A stretch of DNA of 64,000 bases from Streptomyces violaceoruber (lineage in GTDB: Bacteria; Actinomycetota; Actinomycetes; Streptomycetales; Streptomycetaceae): contig JODI01000007.1 in NCBI GenBank assembly GCA_000720805.1, forward strand, positions 186,001 to 250,000, written 5' to 3'. Below are positions 1 to 8,686 of this stretch, piece by piece. The notes beneath the pieces are model-generated. The model made no database searches. It was not told where the DNA came from and saw only the letters and a list, made by a program, of their open reading frames with translations. Within the stretch, counting starts at the first letter, position 1. Every line of letters begins with the position of its first letter. The translations under genes and the position numbers were made by a program.

Positions 1-1047
1 CTTGCGGGCCAGGGCGACGTACTCCTCGACCTTCTTCAGGTGCTTCTCCCCCGCCATCGGACCGACCACGGTCTCGGGCTGCCGGGGGTCGCCGACCGGG
101 ACGCCGGGCACGGCGTCGGCGAGGATGCCGAGCAGGGTGCTGTACACCGAGCGGGCCACCAGCAGCCGGGGGCCGCCCATGCAGAACTGGCCGGTGTTGA
201 AGACGAAGCCCTTGATGACCGCGCCGACCGCCTTCTCCAGGTCGGCGTCCTCGAAGACCACGTGGGCCGCGTTGCCGCCGAGCTCCATGGTGACGGGCTT
301 GAGGGACTCGCCGGCGACGCTCGCGGCGTGCCGGCCGACGGCGGTGGAGCCGGTGAAGGCGATCTTGTCGACGCCGCTGTGCCGCAGCAGTGCCTCCCCG
401 GCCACCGGACCGGAGCCGGTGACGACGTTGACCACGCCGTCCGGGACCCCGGCCTTCTGGAAGAGGCCGGCCATGTAGAGGGCGCTGAGCGGGGTCTCGT
501 CGGCGGGCTTGTGTACGACCGTGTTGCCGGCCGCCAGCGCCGGGGCGATCTTGGACCCGGCCAGGATCAGCGGGAAGTTGAAGGGCGTGATCGCGGCGAC
601 CACGCCGAGCGGCTCGCGCCGGGTGTAGGCGAGCGCGTTCATGGGGGTGTCGCGGTTCGAGCCGTGCAGGGAGTGGGCGAGGGCGGCGAAGTGCTCGTAG
701 TCGTTGGCCGCGTTCGTCACGTCGACCGCGTGGCACAGCGTGATCGGCTTGCCCACGTCGAGGCTCTCCAGGTGCGCGATCTCGTCCGCGTTCTCCCGGA
801 TCAGCTCGGCGACCCGGTGCAGGGTCCGGCCCCGCTCCCGGCCGCTCAGCCCGGACCAGGCGCCCCCGTCGAAGGCCTCACGGGCCGCCCGTACCGCGGC
901 GTCCACGTCGGCGGCGCCCGCCTCCGCGACGGTGGTGACGACCGCGCCCCGGGACGGGTCGACCACCTCGGTGCGCGCGCCGTCCGCGGCCTCGCGCCAC
1001 TGCCCTGCGATGAACAGCCGGCCGGGTTCGATCTCGAAGGTGGTCAT
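1..1047 (-). CDS. NAD(P)-dependent aldehyde dehydrogenase (3' end outside window)
   Basis: Open from an ATG at 1047 to the window edge (349 codons, no stop), so the C-terminus is missing. It oxidises an aldehyde to the acid with NAD(P) in the cytosol. Visible family signatures: cofactor-site TPFNFP, the general-base Glu in MELGGN (about residue 255) and the catalytic Cys in GQFCMGG (about residue 289). A GAGGAG Shine-Dalgarno sits about 6 nt before the ATG. It is divergent from a MarR gene across about 100 bp holding two matching palindromes, so repression relieved by an aldehyde or aromatic ligand is likely (inference). The substrate cannot be read from the sequence. The catalytic residues are intact, so the family call is firm. 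Confidence 0.93.
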   Translation of the reverse strand, partial: MTTFEIEPGRLFIAGQWREAADGARTEVVDPSRGAVVTTVAEAGAADVDAAVRAAREAFDGGAWSGLSGRERGRTLHRVAELIRENADEIAHLESLDVGKPITLCHAVDVTNAANDYEHFAALAHSLHGSNRDTPMNALAYTRREPLGVVAAITPFNFPLILAGSKIAPALAAGNTVVHKPADETPLSALYMAGLFQKAGVPDGVVNVVTGSGPVAGEALLRHSGVDKIAFTGSTAVGRHAASVAGESLKPVTMELGGNAAHVVFEDADLEKAVGAVIKGFVFNTGQFCMGGPRLLVARSVYSTLLGILADAVPGVPVGDPRQPETVVGPMAGEKHLKKVEEYVALARK

Positions 1048-1081
1048 CACCACTCCTCAGCTTCATTGCCAAGATTTCAAT

Positions 1082-1098
1082 CAACAGGATTCCTGTTG
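1082..1098. promoter_or_regulatory. Candidate MarR operator 1
   Basis: Inverted repeat CAACAGGA-T-TCCTGTTG: 8-bp arms about one central base. It shares the core ACAGG-NNN-CCTGT with a second palindrome centred 34 bp away. Both lie between the divergent aldehyde dehydrogenase and MarR genes. Confidence 0.7.
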
Positions 1099-1116
1099 GT
1101 TCGCAGTCTCTTTACA

Positions 1117-1131
1117 GACAGGTTTCCTGTC
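1117..1131. promoter_or_regulatory. Candidate MarR operator 2, overlapping the marR-like promoter
   Basis: Inverted repeat GACAGG-TTT-CCTGTC, the same ACAGG-NNN-CCTGT core as operator 1. It overlaps a possible -35 (CAGACA, 1115-1120) that pairs with TAGTGT (1139-1144) at 18 bp. That -10 would start transcription at about 1151, the ATG itself, implying a leaderless, self-repressed mRNA (inference). Confidence 0.65.
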
Positions 1132-1150
1132 AATGCTCTAGTGTGAACTC

Positions 1151-1588
1151 ATGCTCGACACCCAGGTGGCCAAGGCGCCCCCGTCGCTTCTCTACATGGT
1201 GAAACAAGTGGAGCTCGTGGTGCGATCCCACCTGGACGAGCTGGTCAAGCCGTCCGGGGTCACCGCGCTGCAGTACACCGCGCTCACCGTCCTGGAGCGG
1301 CACGACGGACTGTCGGCCGCCCAGCTGGCCCGCGACTCGTTCGTCACCGCCCAGTCGATCGCCGATCTGGTGCGGTCACTGGAGAACCGCGGGCTGGTGT
1401 GCCGGGAGCGCAATCCCCGCAACCGTCGGGAGCTGCTGATCCTGCTGACCGACGCGGGCCGCGAGCTGCTCGCCCGGCACGAGGGGCCCGTACGGGAGCT
1501 GGAGGAGCGGATGGTGCGGGACCTCACACCACACCAGGCGCAGCAGTTCCGCCAGGCGCTTTCCAGGGCCTGGCACGCCCTGTCGTAA
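1151..1588 (+). CDS. MarR-family transcriptional regulator
   Basis: 145-aa protein with the usual MarR size and layout. An N-terminal dimerisation helix is followed by a winged helix (about residues 40-110), with recognition helix around SFVTAQSIADLVRSLENRG and a basic wing NPRNRRELLILLT, then a C-terminal dimer helix. MarR proteins bind palindromes as dimers and let go on binding small ligands, often phenolics. There is no clear Shine-Dalgarno before the ATG, and a -10-like TAGTGT lies 7 nt upstream, fitting a leaderless transcript. It is divergent from the aldehyde dehydrogenase and separated from it by two matching palindromes, so it probably represses both itself and that gene. Confidence 0.9.
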   Translation: MLDTQVAKAPPSLLYMVKQVELVVRSHLDELVKPSGVTALQYTALTVLERHDGLSAAQLARDSFVTAQSIADLVRSLENRGLVCRERNPRNRRELLILLTDAGRELLARHEGPVRELEERMVRDLTPHQAQQFRQALSRAWHALS

Positions 1589-1723
1589 GGCGACCCTCGC
1601 AATTCGAAGACATATGTCAATCGAACATGCTCAAATTCACTCCATCGAGGGTAACTTGCAGGGCGGGGAACGGATTTGTGCGCACGCCCCGTCCCTGAGG
1701 AACCGGTTGGAGGCGATGTCGTC

Positions 1724-2104
1724 GTGGAGCAGGACCCCGCACCGCCCGCCCGGCATGTGCGCGTCCACCAGGACCGGGGGCACACGGTGCTGGAGCTCCA
1801 CGGGGAGATCGACATCGCCGCGGCCATGGAGATCATCCCGTACCTGGACCGGGTGACCGGGCGGCCCGAGGCCCGTCTGGTGATCGACCTCAGCGACGTG
1901 GAGTTCTTCGACTGCTCCGGACTGCGCCTGCTCTACCGGGCACGCAGCCGGATGCTCGACAACGGCGGACGCCTGCTCCTGGTCTGCACACACCCGCTCA
2001 CCCTGCGCGTCCTGCGCGTGACCGGGCTGTCCCGGCTGCTGCCGCCGATGCCGACGCTGGACGCGGCGCTGGGGCAGCCCGAGGCCGCGTCCGGCTCGAT
2101 GTGA
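1724..2104 (+). CDS. STAS-domain anti-sigma factor antagonist
   Basis: 126-aa SpoIIAA/BldG-type STAS domain. Signature segments are a strand ending LHGEIDIAAA, the LVIDLSDVEFFDCSGLRLL loop and a C-terminal helix. The Ser in DCSG is the residue kinase-type anti-sigma factors phosphorylate in this family. Unphosphorylated antagonists release a sigma factor by binding its anti-sigma partner. The GTG at 1724 is preferred because GGAGG lies about 10 nt upstream; a TTG at 1676 would add 16 residues. No anti-sigma or sigma gene is adjacent, so it is an orphan whose partner is elsewhere. The next gene converges on it. Confidence 0.88.
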   Translation: MEQDPAPPARHVRVHQDRGHTVLELHGEIDIAAAMEIIPYLDRVTGRPEARLVIDLSDVEFFDCSGLRLLYRARSRMLDNGGRLLLVCTHPLTLRVLRVTGLSRLLPPMPTLDAALGQPEAASGSM

Positions 2105-2140
2105 CCCCGGATGCTTCCCGCGCCGCCGAGGTGTCCCCGG

Positions 2141-3094
2141 TCATTCGGTCCGCGGCGCGTCGAACAGGGAGCTGACCGACTCGCCGTTGTGGATACGGCG
2201 TACCGCCTCCGCGAGTGCCGGGGCGACGGTGAGGATGCGCAGCTTGTCGGTGCGCTCCTCCTCCGGGACCGGGACCGTGTTGGTGCACACGATCTCCAGG
2301 ACGTCCGTCTGCTCCCCGATCCGCTTCAGGGCCCCGTCCGCGAACAGGCCGTGCGTGCAGGCGACCCGAATCGATCGGGGCCCCAACTCCCGCAGCCTGT
2401 CGAGGAGTTCCAGGACCGTGCTGCCCTTGGCGATCTCGTCGTCCAGCACGATCACGTCCCGGTCGGCGACCTCGCCGATGACGGCGTTGATGCTGACCCG
2501 GTCGTCCGCGAACCGCTGCTTGGCGCCCGCGGCCACCTGGGCGCCGATCATCCGGGCGAACGCCGCCGCCTCCTTGGCGTTGCCGAGGTCGGGCGAGACG
2601 ACGGTGGTCCGGGTGAGGTCGTACTGCCGGAAGTGCGCGGCGAGCTCACGCAGCGCGTGCAGGTGATCGACCGGCACCGAGAAGAAGCCGTGGACCTGTG
2701 GCGAGTGCAGCGTCATGGCCAGCACCCGGCTGGCGCCCGCGGCCACCATCAGGTCGGCGACCAGCCGTCCGCCCAGCGAGATGCGGGGCTGGTCCTTCTT
2801 GTCGGAGCGGGCGTAGGAGTAGTGCGGCATGACGACGCTGATCCGCCCGGCCGAGGCCCCCCGGGCCGCGTCGCACATCAGCAGCAGCTCCACGAGGTGC
2901 TCCTGGACGGGCCTGACCAGCGGCTGGATGAGGAAGACGTCACGTTCCCGGCAGTTGGCCTGGAGCTGGACCTCCAGGCAGTCGTTGGCGAACCGGCTGA
3001 CCCGGGTGGGGCTGAGCGGCACACCGAGATGCGCGCAGACCTCCTGGGCCAGCTCGGGATGGGCACTCCCGCTGAACACGGCGATGTCTCGCAC
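2141..3094 (-). CDS. prs: Ribose-phosphate pyrophosphokinase (PRPP synthetase) paralogue
   Basis: 317 aa, the normal length for PRPP synthetase, which transfers pyrophosphate from ATP to ribose 5-phosphate for nucleotide, His, Trp and NAD synthesis. N-terminal SGSAHPELA, the ATP-region SDKKDQPRISL and the VVSPDLGNAKEAAAFA segment align with the family. The ribose-5-phosphate loop reads DDEIAKGSTV instead of the usual DDxIDTGGT, and the SPD loop lacks the common GG-x-x-RA. These changes suggest a divergent second copy, not the main housekeeping enzyme. It converges with the STAS gene and stands alone. Activity is likely but not certain. Confidence 0.85.
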   Translation of the reverse strand: MRDIAVFSGSAHPELAQEVCAHLGVPLSPTRVSRFANDCLEVQLQANCRERDVFLIQPLVRPVQEHLVELLLMCDAARGASAGRISVVMPHYSYARSDKKDQPRISLGGRLVADLMVAAGASRVLAMTLHSPQVHGFFSVPVDHLHALRELAAHFRQYDLTRTTVVSPDLGNAKEAAAFARMIGAQVAAGAKQRFADDRVSINAVIGEVADRDVIVLDDEIAKGSTVLELLDRLRELGPRSIRVACTHGLFADGALKRIGEQTDVLEIVCTNTVPVPEEERTDKLRILTVAPALAEAVRRIHNGESVSSLFDAPRTE

Positions 3095-3531
3095 GCTCTG
3101 CTCCTCGCATGATCATTTCGACTGCCTGGCTCATGCTACGGGTCTCCCGAACACCGGTCGTGGACCGTCCACGAGGGCGAGTCCTCGGCCCGCGCACCCT
3201 CGACGGCTCCTTCCACCCCGTCGTACTTCGGCTCGGCCCTCGGCGGCCGGGGCGTCGCCGGATCGGTCGAGAGCATGGCCCGGCCGCCCCCGCCGGCGCC
3301 CACCGCCCCGGACCCGCGGCCGCCCGGCGACCGCCTGGGCAACCGGCCTCGCTCGGAACCGAGTTCACGGGTATCGCGGGCGGGACGACGGCGTGGCTGA
3401 TCAACAGGGAGGCGTCGGCCCGGCGAGTGCGCGAGATCGACGTAGGGCTGCCCGGGTCGGCCTACGGGGAGGGTGTGTGGTGGTCACGGCCCTCGCAGGA
3501 CCGTGACATCAGGCCACACTGACGTCGCCGT
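3095..3531. other. 437-bp gap without a recognisable gene
   Basis: A forward frame stays open from 3109 to 3522, but its product matches no family I recognise. No good ribosome binding site precedes it, and the minus-strand frames are equally open because of the GC content. No terminator, tRNA or repeat is evident. It may be remnant DNA. Confidence 0.4.
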
Positions 3532-4722
3532 TCACCAGGACACCGGCAGCCGGCGCGGACTGCGGGTCATCTGTCCTTCCCGCCACTCGATGGTGTCCGG
3601 GGTGAACGCGGCGCGCAGTCCGGGGAACCGGGCGGCCAGTCGGTGCAGGGCGAGACCGAGTTCCAGGCGGGCGAGCCAGGCGCCGAGGCAGTGGTGGGGG
3701 CCCGCGCCGAAGACCACGGTGGGGGAGGCCAGGGGTGCGAACAGGTCGGGCGGGCCGGGCGGGAAGACGTCCGGGTCGCGGTTGGCGGAGTTGGTCTGGA
3801 CGGCGACCACGCCGCCGGCCGGGATGGTCACGCCACCGACCTCGACGTCCTCGGTGGCCCGGCGGATCAACCCGGGCAGCAGCCTGCCCTCGCTGAGCGG
3901 GACCGTCCGCAGCAGCTGCTCGACCGCCCTCGCCGCCGCCTCCTCGTCCTCGCCGAGGGCCGGCCAGGCATCGCGTCCGTCGGTGAGGAGGCGGACGACG
4001 ATGTTGCCGAGGGCGGTCATGGTGGTCTCGTGACCGGCCACCACCAGCCCAAGTACCAGCATCACCAGGTGCCGTTCCTCGACACCGAGCTCGTCGCCCG
4101 CCGCGACCAGGCCGCTCACCAGGTCGTCGCCCGGATCCTTGCGCCGCTCGGCGACGAGACCGGCGGCGAACACACCGAACTCCCGCATGGCCAGGCCGAC
4201 CTCCTCGGCGGTGTGCGCGCCGCCGGACAGGGCGTGGTCGGCCCAGGAGCGGATGCGTTCCCAGTCCGCGTGGCCGAGACCCATCAGCCGGGAGATCACC
4301 GACACCGGCAGGGGACGCGTGAACCCCTCGACGATGTCGGCCGGTTGAGGCAGCCGGGCGAAGTCGTCGAGGAGGGTGTCCACCACGGAGGCCACCCAGG
4401 GCCGCCAGCGGGCGATCGCCCGGGGTGTGAACGCCCGCTGGACCGTGCCGCGCAGCCGCTGGTGCGGCGGCCCGTCCTGGTTGAGGAGGCCGTCGGGGGC
4501 GTCCAGCAGGTTCGGTACGACCAGCAGCGGCGGGGCGTCCTCGGCCTGCAGGGACTTCCGGTCGAACCGGGGGTCCATGAGCACCTGCCGCACGTCGGCG
4601 TACCGCGTCACCAGCCAGAAGGGGGTGCCGGTGGCCAGGGTGCCGGGACGGGGCGGACCGGGCTCCGGGAAGGTCATGCGGTGCAGAGGGCGAAGGGGCC
4701 GGGAGGTGCTGTCTGCGCTCAT
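3532..4722 (-). CDS. Cytochrome P450 lacking the ExxR glutamate
   Basis: 396-aa soluble class I bacterial P450, which needs ferredoxin and reductase. The I-helix oxygen site AGHETT (about residues 226-231) and heme-thiolate loop FGAGPHHCLGAW (Cys345) are intact. The K-helix, normally E-E-L-L-R with the second Glu as the ExxR residue, reads E268-Q269-L-L-R272, so the invariant Glu is Gln. The Streptomyces CYP157 family is known to lack ExxR; this may be a relative. Start ATG at 4722 (MSADSTSRP) was chosen over one 33 codons upstream, since that extension is not P450-like. No redox partner or conservon gene is adjacent, and the substrate is unknown. Confidence 0.92.
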   Translation of the reverse strand: MSADSTSRPLRPLHRMTFPEPGPPRPGTLATGTPFWLVTRYADVRQVLMDPRFDRKSLQAEDAPPLLVVPNLLDAPDGLLNQDGPPHQRLRGTVQRAFTPRAIARWRPWVASVVDTLLDDFARLPQPADIVEGFTRPLPVSVISRLMGLGHADWERIRSWADHALSGGAHTAEEVGLAMREFGVFAAGLVAERRKDPGDDLVSGLVAAGDELGVEERHLVMLVLGLVVAGHETTMTALGNIVVRLLTDGRDAWPALGEDEEAAARAVEQLLRTVPLSEGRLLPGLIRRATEDVEVGGVTIPAGGVVAVQTNSANRDPDVFPPGPPDLFAPLASPTVVFGAGPHHCLGAWLARLELGLALHRLAARFPGLRAAFTPDTIEWREGQMTRSPRRLPVSW

Positions 4723-4865
4723 CCGGGTCTCCAGACGCGCCGGTGGGGAAGGTTTTCTCACGCTAGTGCGCCCCCGTGCCCCCGTCAGCGGTGTCAATCG
4801 GCCAACCAGCCGGTCTGCCAAGCCCTTTGGGGGGAATCCGAACTGTAGGAAGGAGGGCCGTCGCC

Positions 4866-5528
4866 ATGACGACTCCCATCAGGCGCGTGTCCAGGCGCAT
4901 GCCCGGCTGGGCGAAGGCGGTGAGTGCCGTGGTCCTGGTGCTCGTCGTGTTCTTCGCCGGGATCCGGCTGAGCGTACTGCCAGGACTCAAGGACCTGTTC
5001 GGCACCGAGACCCGTGACCGTTCCGGTCCCGCACTGCTCCAGTCCATCCAGGACATCAGCCGTTACGACGCCGCCTCCGGCAATTTCCAGGTCGTCGTGG
5101 ACCTGGAGAAGGACACCAAGTTCCTGCCCGACGCGATCCGCGGCTCCCGCACCCTGTACGTCGGGGCGGGCTCCGTCGACGCCTACGTCGACCTCGGCAA
5201 GGTCGGCAAGAACGACGTGACGGTCAATGACGACCGTACGTCCGCGACCCTGCGGCTGCCGCACGCCCAGCTCGGCAAGGCGGCCCTCGACGCCGACCGC
5301 TCCTACGCGGTCTCCAAGCAGCGGGGTCTCCTCGACCGCCTCGGCGACCTCTTCTCGGACAACCCCAACAGCGAGCAGGCCGTGCAGAAGCTCGCCGTGC
5401 GGCACATCACCGAGGCCGCGAAGGAGAGCGAGCTGACCAGGCGGGCCGAGACCAACACCACCACCATGCTCAAGGGCCTGTTGGGCTCCCTCGGCTTCAA
5501 GGAGGTGCAGGTCGGCTACGGCAGCTGA
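4866..5528 (+). CDS. DUF4230-family membrane-anchored protein
   Basis: 220 aa. A short basic N-terminus (TTPIRRVSRRMPGWAK) is followed by one hydrophobic helix (about residues 18-38, VLVLVVFFAGIRL), then an extracytoplasmic alpha/beta domain ending in YGS. The layout matches DUF4230 proteins of actinobacteria and firmicutes, whose role is unknown. GGAGG lies 9 nt before the ATG. It converges with the Mrp-like operon end to end: its stop ends at 5528 and the mrpD stop begins at 5529. No terminator hairpin fits between them. Confidence 0.8.
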   Translation: MTTPIRRVSRRMPGWAKAVSAVVLVLVVFFAGIRLSVLPGLKDLFGTETRDRSGPALLQSIQDISRYDAASGNFQVVVDLEKDTKFLPDAIRGSRTLYVGAGSVDAYVDLGKVGKNDVTVNDDRTSATLRLPHAQLGKAALDADRSYAVSKQRGLLDRLGDLFSDNPNSEQAVQKLAVRHITEAAKESELTRRAETNTTTMLKGLLGSLGFKEVQVGYGS

Positions 5529-7292
5529 TCAGGAGCCGAGGATCCCCGGCAGCCCGAGCACGCCGAGCAGGGTGGCGCCGGCCAGCACCCAGGCCACGTA
5601 GTCGCCGACATGGCCCGACTGCAGGCGACGCAGCGGCCCGCCCCACCCGGGAGCGGCGAGCAGGCTCGGCCGGCGGACGGCCAGGGCGGCGAGGGCCGCG
5701 GCCAGCACGGTCGAGGTCACGCCCAGCAGGATGCCCACGGGGGTCCAGTGCGCGGAGGCGACCAGCACGCCGCCTGACCCGGCTTCGTTCACGGCGTGCG
5801 CCGTCACGTCGGCGAAGCCGGGTGCCAGTCCGAGGGCCAGCGCAGCGGCGAGCAGCACCGCGGGGACCGCCGTCATGGTGTCGGGGATCCGGCCGAGCCG
5901 ACGGGACGTCTCGGGTCGTTCGCCGGATCCCTTCGTCTCGTACGGGTCCCCGTCCTCGGGCCTGGGGCCCAGACCGAGGAACACCCGCGCGGCGACCCGC
6001 AGGACCGCGCCGGCGGTGACGGCGGAGGCCAGGACGTAGAGCACGGTGAGCGGTGCGCCGACGGCCTCCTCCGTGACGGACTTGCCGAGCGCCGTGCCGA
6101 AGGGCGGCAGTCCGGCCAGGCCCAGTGCCCCGAGGGCGAACAGCACCGCGACACCGCGCAGTTCACGGGCCCTCCCGTGCAGGGCGTGTTCGTCGACGCT
6201 GCCGTACCGGTCGAGGAGGATGCCGGCGCAGGCGAACAGGGAGGCCTTCACGAAGGCGTGGCCCAGGAGGTAGACGGCGATCCCGTCGTCCGCCTCGGGC
6301 TTGAGGACCCCGATGCCGACGAGGAAGAGCCCCATGTGGGCGACGGTCGAGTAGGCCAGCAGCCGCTTGATGTGCCGCTGGTACCAGCACATGACCGCGC
6401 CGACCACCGCGGTGAGCGCGCCGAGCACCACCAGCGCCCGCTCGAAGTCCGCCGCCGGGACCCCGCCGGGTCCGGAGAACACGGTCCCGTACACCCGCCA
6501 CACCCCGTAGGCGCCGAGTTCGACCATGACGCCGGACAGCAGCATGCACACGGGCGTCGGCGCGACGGCGTGCGCGTCCGGCAGCCAGAAATGGAACGGT
6601 ACGGCGGCGGCCTTGACGAGCAGCCCGGTCGTCAGGAGGACGAAGGCGGCGAGGACGAGCGCGTCGGGCCGGCCGTGCGCGTCGAGGCCCCGCCCGATCT
6701 GGGTCATCGTCAGCTCCCCGGTGCGGGCGTACAGCAGGGCGATGCCCATCAGCATGGCGTACGCGCCGAGCGAGTTGACGATCCCGAAGGTCAGCGCCCC
6801 CTGCACGGCCCGGGCCTCCTCGACCCGCTGGCCGGTGAGGGCGTAAGCGACGACGCTCATCAGCTCGAACCACACGAACGCGTTGAACAGGTCGCCCGTG
6901 ATCGCGAATCCGCACATGCCCGCCTGGAAGACCAGCAGCAGGGCGGGGAACGACCCGGCGTGGCCGTGCGGCGGTTCGTCGAAGTAGTGCCAGGAGTACG
7001 CGAGGGCGGCCAACGTCAGCAGACAGGCGAGGGCGGCCATGCCGAGGCCGGGGCCGTCGCCGGTCAGGACGATGCCGACGCTCCGGCCGTTCACGGGCGT
7101 CCAGCCGCCCACCCACTCCAGCGCGGGGGGTGAGGAGTCCCGGAGCAGGACCAGCGCGAGGGCCGCGGTGCCCGCGGCGACCAGGCAGCCCACGGACTCG
7201 GCGACGGGGCGGGACACGAACCGGCCGCCCGCCACCAGCAGGGCGGCGCCGAGCAGCGGTACGGCGACCAGGAGCGGCAGCAGGTCGTTCAT
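5529..7292 (-). CDS. mrpD: Mrp/Mbh-type antiporter subunit D (NuoN/NuoM-like)
   Basis: 587-aa, about 14-helix membrane protein of the proton-translocating NuoL/M/N and MrpA/D family. Conserved features: the TM5 Glu in [14 protein letters not shown], the Lys of [18 protein letters not shown], and the [19 protein letters not shown] segment. In Mrp complexes subunit D carries one of the ion channels exchanging Na+ (or K+) for protons. It is the last gene of the operon; its ATG overlaps the preceding stop by one base (TGATG). It is the only large antiporter-type subunit here, because the MrpA NuoL-like domain is absent. Confidence 0.9.
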   Translation of the reverse strand: MNDLLPLLVAVPLLGAALLVAGGRFVSRPVAESVGCLVAAGTAALALVLLRDSSPPALEWVGGWTPVNGRSVGIVLTGDGPGLGMAALACLLTLAALAYSWHYFDEPPHGHAGSFPALLLVFQAGMCGFAITGDLFNAFVWFELMSVVAYALTGQRVEEARAVQGALTFGIVNSLGAYAMLMGIALLYARTGELTMTQIGRGLDAHGRPDALVLAAFVLLTTGLLVKAAAVPFHFWLPDAHAVAPTPVCMLLSGVMVELGAYGVWRVYGTVFSGPGGVPAADFERALVVLGALTAVVGAVMCWYQRHIKRLLAYSTVAHMGLFLVGIGVLKPEADDGIAVYLLGHAFVKASLFACAGILLDRYGSVDEHALHGRARELRGVAVLFALGALGLAGLPPFGTALGKSVTEEAVGAPLTVLYVLASAVTAGAVLRVAARVFLGLGPRPEDGDPYETKGSGERPETSRRLGRIPDTMTAVPAVLLAAALALGLAPGFADVTAHAVNEAGSGGVLVASAHWTPVGILLGVTSTVLAAALAALAVRRPSLLAAPGWGGPLRRLQSGHVGDYVAWVLAGATLLGVLGLPGILGS

Positions 7293-7669
7293 CAGCCGCG
7301 CAGCTCGGAGAGTTCGTCGGGGTCGAGGGTGCCGTGCCGCTTGGCGACCTGCACCACGAGGGCGAGCAGCAGGGCGGTGACGGTGGCGCCGACCACCACG
7401 TCGGTCAGCGCCAGCGCCTGCACGACCGGGTCGACGACCGGCCGGGAGCCTGGCCTGATGTCGGAGAAGACGGGTGCGGTGGCGTCGTCCCGGTAGCCGA
7501 CGGCCAGCAGCAGGACGTAGGTGGCGGCCTGGCAGACGGACAGGCAGCCGACGGCGTGGATGAGGTTGCGGCTGGTGGCGAGGCCGTAGCAGCCGATCAG
7601 GAAGACCCAGACGGCGACCAGGTACGGCAGGACGTGCGTCACGACGGTCACTGGGGGCTCACGTCCCAC
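7292..7669 (-). CDS. mrpC: Mrp-type antiporter subunit C (NuoK-like)
   Basis: 125 aa with three predicted membrane helices and the subunit C ending [17 protein letters not shown]. NuoK/MrpC proteins carry conserved acidic residues in the ion path beside subunit D. The GTG at 7669 overlaps the upstream fusion gene by 11 nt, but its AAGGAG is only one base away. A GTG at 7651 ([10 protein letters not shown]) is a reasonable alternative start. It is translationally coupled to mrpD. Confidence 0.88.
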   Translation of the reverse strand: MGREPPVTVVTHVLPYLVAVWVFLIGCYGLATSRNLIHAVGCLSVCQAATYVLLLAVGYRDDATAPVFSDIRPGSRPVVDPVVQALALTDVVVGATVTALLLALVVQVAKRHGTLDPDELSELRG

Positions 7670-8429
7670 GCTCCTTGTCGGTCGGGTCCTCGCTGTCGAT
7701 GGGGTCCTCGATCTCGACGGCCTGGTCCAGGAGGCCGGCGAGCAGCACGACGACCGCGCAGGCGACCTCCATGCCGATGGCGGCGTTCAGCAGCGGCACG
7801 GTGCCGCCGGAGGACAGCGTGTTGAACGTGCCGTACGGCAGCAGGGTGTTGGCGAGGAACGCGGTGCCGCCGATCAGACCCGCGAGGCCGGTGACGAGGT
7901 AGGCGCAGGCGGCGATCGCGTCGCCGACCTCGTAGAGACCGATGGGGCGGACGCGTTCCAGGGCGCGGTAGTCGGCGCCAAGGTAGAGCAGGTGCAGGGC
8001 GGTCGCGGCGACCACGCCGCCCTGGAAGCCGCCCCCGGGGCTGAGCTGCCCGTGCGCGATCACGTACAGACCGGTGAGCAGGGCGACGGGCAGGACGAGC
8101 AGGGCGTAGCGGCGGACGGGGCGGGCGACCGGCTCGGGTGCGGGGCGGGCGCGGTGCTCGTCACGGGTCTGCCGCAGCAGGACGACGCAGCCGAGGACGG
8201 CCGCGAAGAGGATGGTCATCTCGCCGAGGGTGTCGAAGGCGCGCTGGTCGAAGTTGACGGAGGCGACGGTGTTCGCGGTGTGCCGGGCGAGGGCGGCGCG
8301 CACGGCCCGGTCGCCGTAGGGGTGCCGGTCGGCGCCGAAGCGCGGCAGGTCCAGGCAGGCGGCGACGAGCAGGGCGGCCAGGCCCGCACCGCCCGCGGCC
8401 ATCAGCCACAGCCGGGTGCGCCGGTTCAC
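7659..8429 (-). CDS. MbhE-MrpB fusion subunit of a compact Mrp/Mbh antiporter
   Basis: 256 aa in two parts. Residues 1-90 contain NFDQRAFDTLGEMTILFAAVLG, which matches the C-terminal MbhE-like end of MrpA (RAFDTLGE). Residues about 105-245 are MrpB, with HGQLSPGGGFQGGVVAA and four helices. In classical Mrp the first part belongs to MrpA and the second is separate; in archaeal Mbh both are separate. The GTG at 8429 overlaps the DUF4040 stop (GTGA). The charged tail ([16 protein letters not shown]) is cytosolic or linker-like. The domain assignment is by motif recognition. Confidence 0.82.
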   Translation of the reverse strand: MNRRTRLWLMAAGGAGLAALLVAACLDLPRFGADRHPYGDRAVRAALARHTANTVASVNFDQRAFDTLGEMTILFAAVLGCVVLLRQTRDEHRARPAPEPVARPVRRYALLVLPVALLTGLYVIAHGQLSPGGGFQGGVVAATALHLLYLGADYRALERVRPIGLYEVGDAIAACAYLVTGLAGLIGGTAFLANTLLPYGTFNTLSSGGTVPLLNAAIGMEVACAVVVLLAGLLDQAVEIEDPIDSEDPTDKERGT

Positions 8430-8686
8430 GGCCCCCGCCCCTCCTTGCGCGCGCGCCGCCGGACCTTGCGGACCGTGAGCAGCAGCAACAGCGGGGTGAG
8501 CGCGGAGCCGACCGCCAGTTGCGACAGTGCGACGTCGGGTGCCTGGAGCACGGTGAACAGGACCGCGAGGACGACCCCGAGAACGGCCAGCACTAGGGCC
8601 TGCCGGACGGGGTCGCGGACCAGCACCGCGGTGGTCGCGGCGGCGGCGACCAGCAGCAGCGCGACGACGATCACCGCGTCAGCCAC
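8426..8686 (-). CDS. DUF4040/MbhD-type subunit (MrpA C-terminal piece)
   Basis: 86 aa, three hydrophobic helices, with the family core QAPDVALSQLAVGSALTPLL. In MrpA this domain follows the NuoL-like part; in Mbh-type complexes it is the separate subunit D. The GTG at 8686 (VADAVIVVALLL) is preferred: a GGGGGG run lies about 7 nt upstream, and the longer reading would add non-membrane residues. It overlaps the MrpF-like gene by 8 nt and the fusion gene by 4 nt. Confidence 0.82.
   Translation of the reverse strand: MADAVIVVALLLVAAAATTAVLVRDPVRQALVLAVLGVVLAVLFTVLQAPDVALSQLAVGSALTPLLLLLTVRKVRRRARKEGRGP

Noticed and set aside
1650..1656. GGGTAA before the STAS gene as a SigB promoter
   Set aside because: The last base is wrong for GGGTAC/T and no GNNT lies 14-16 bp upstream.
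3109..3522. Plus-strand frame of 137 codons between the PRPP synthetase and P450
   Set aside because: No ribosome binding site, no recognisable domain, and opposite frames equally open.
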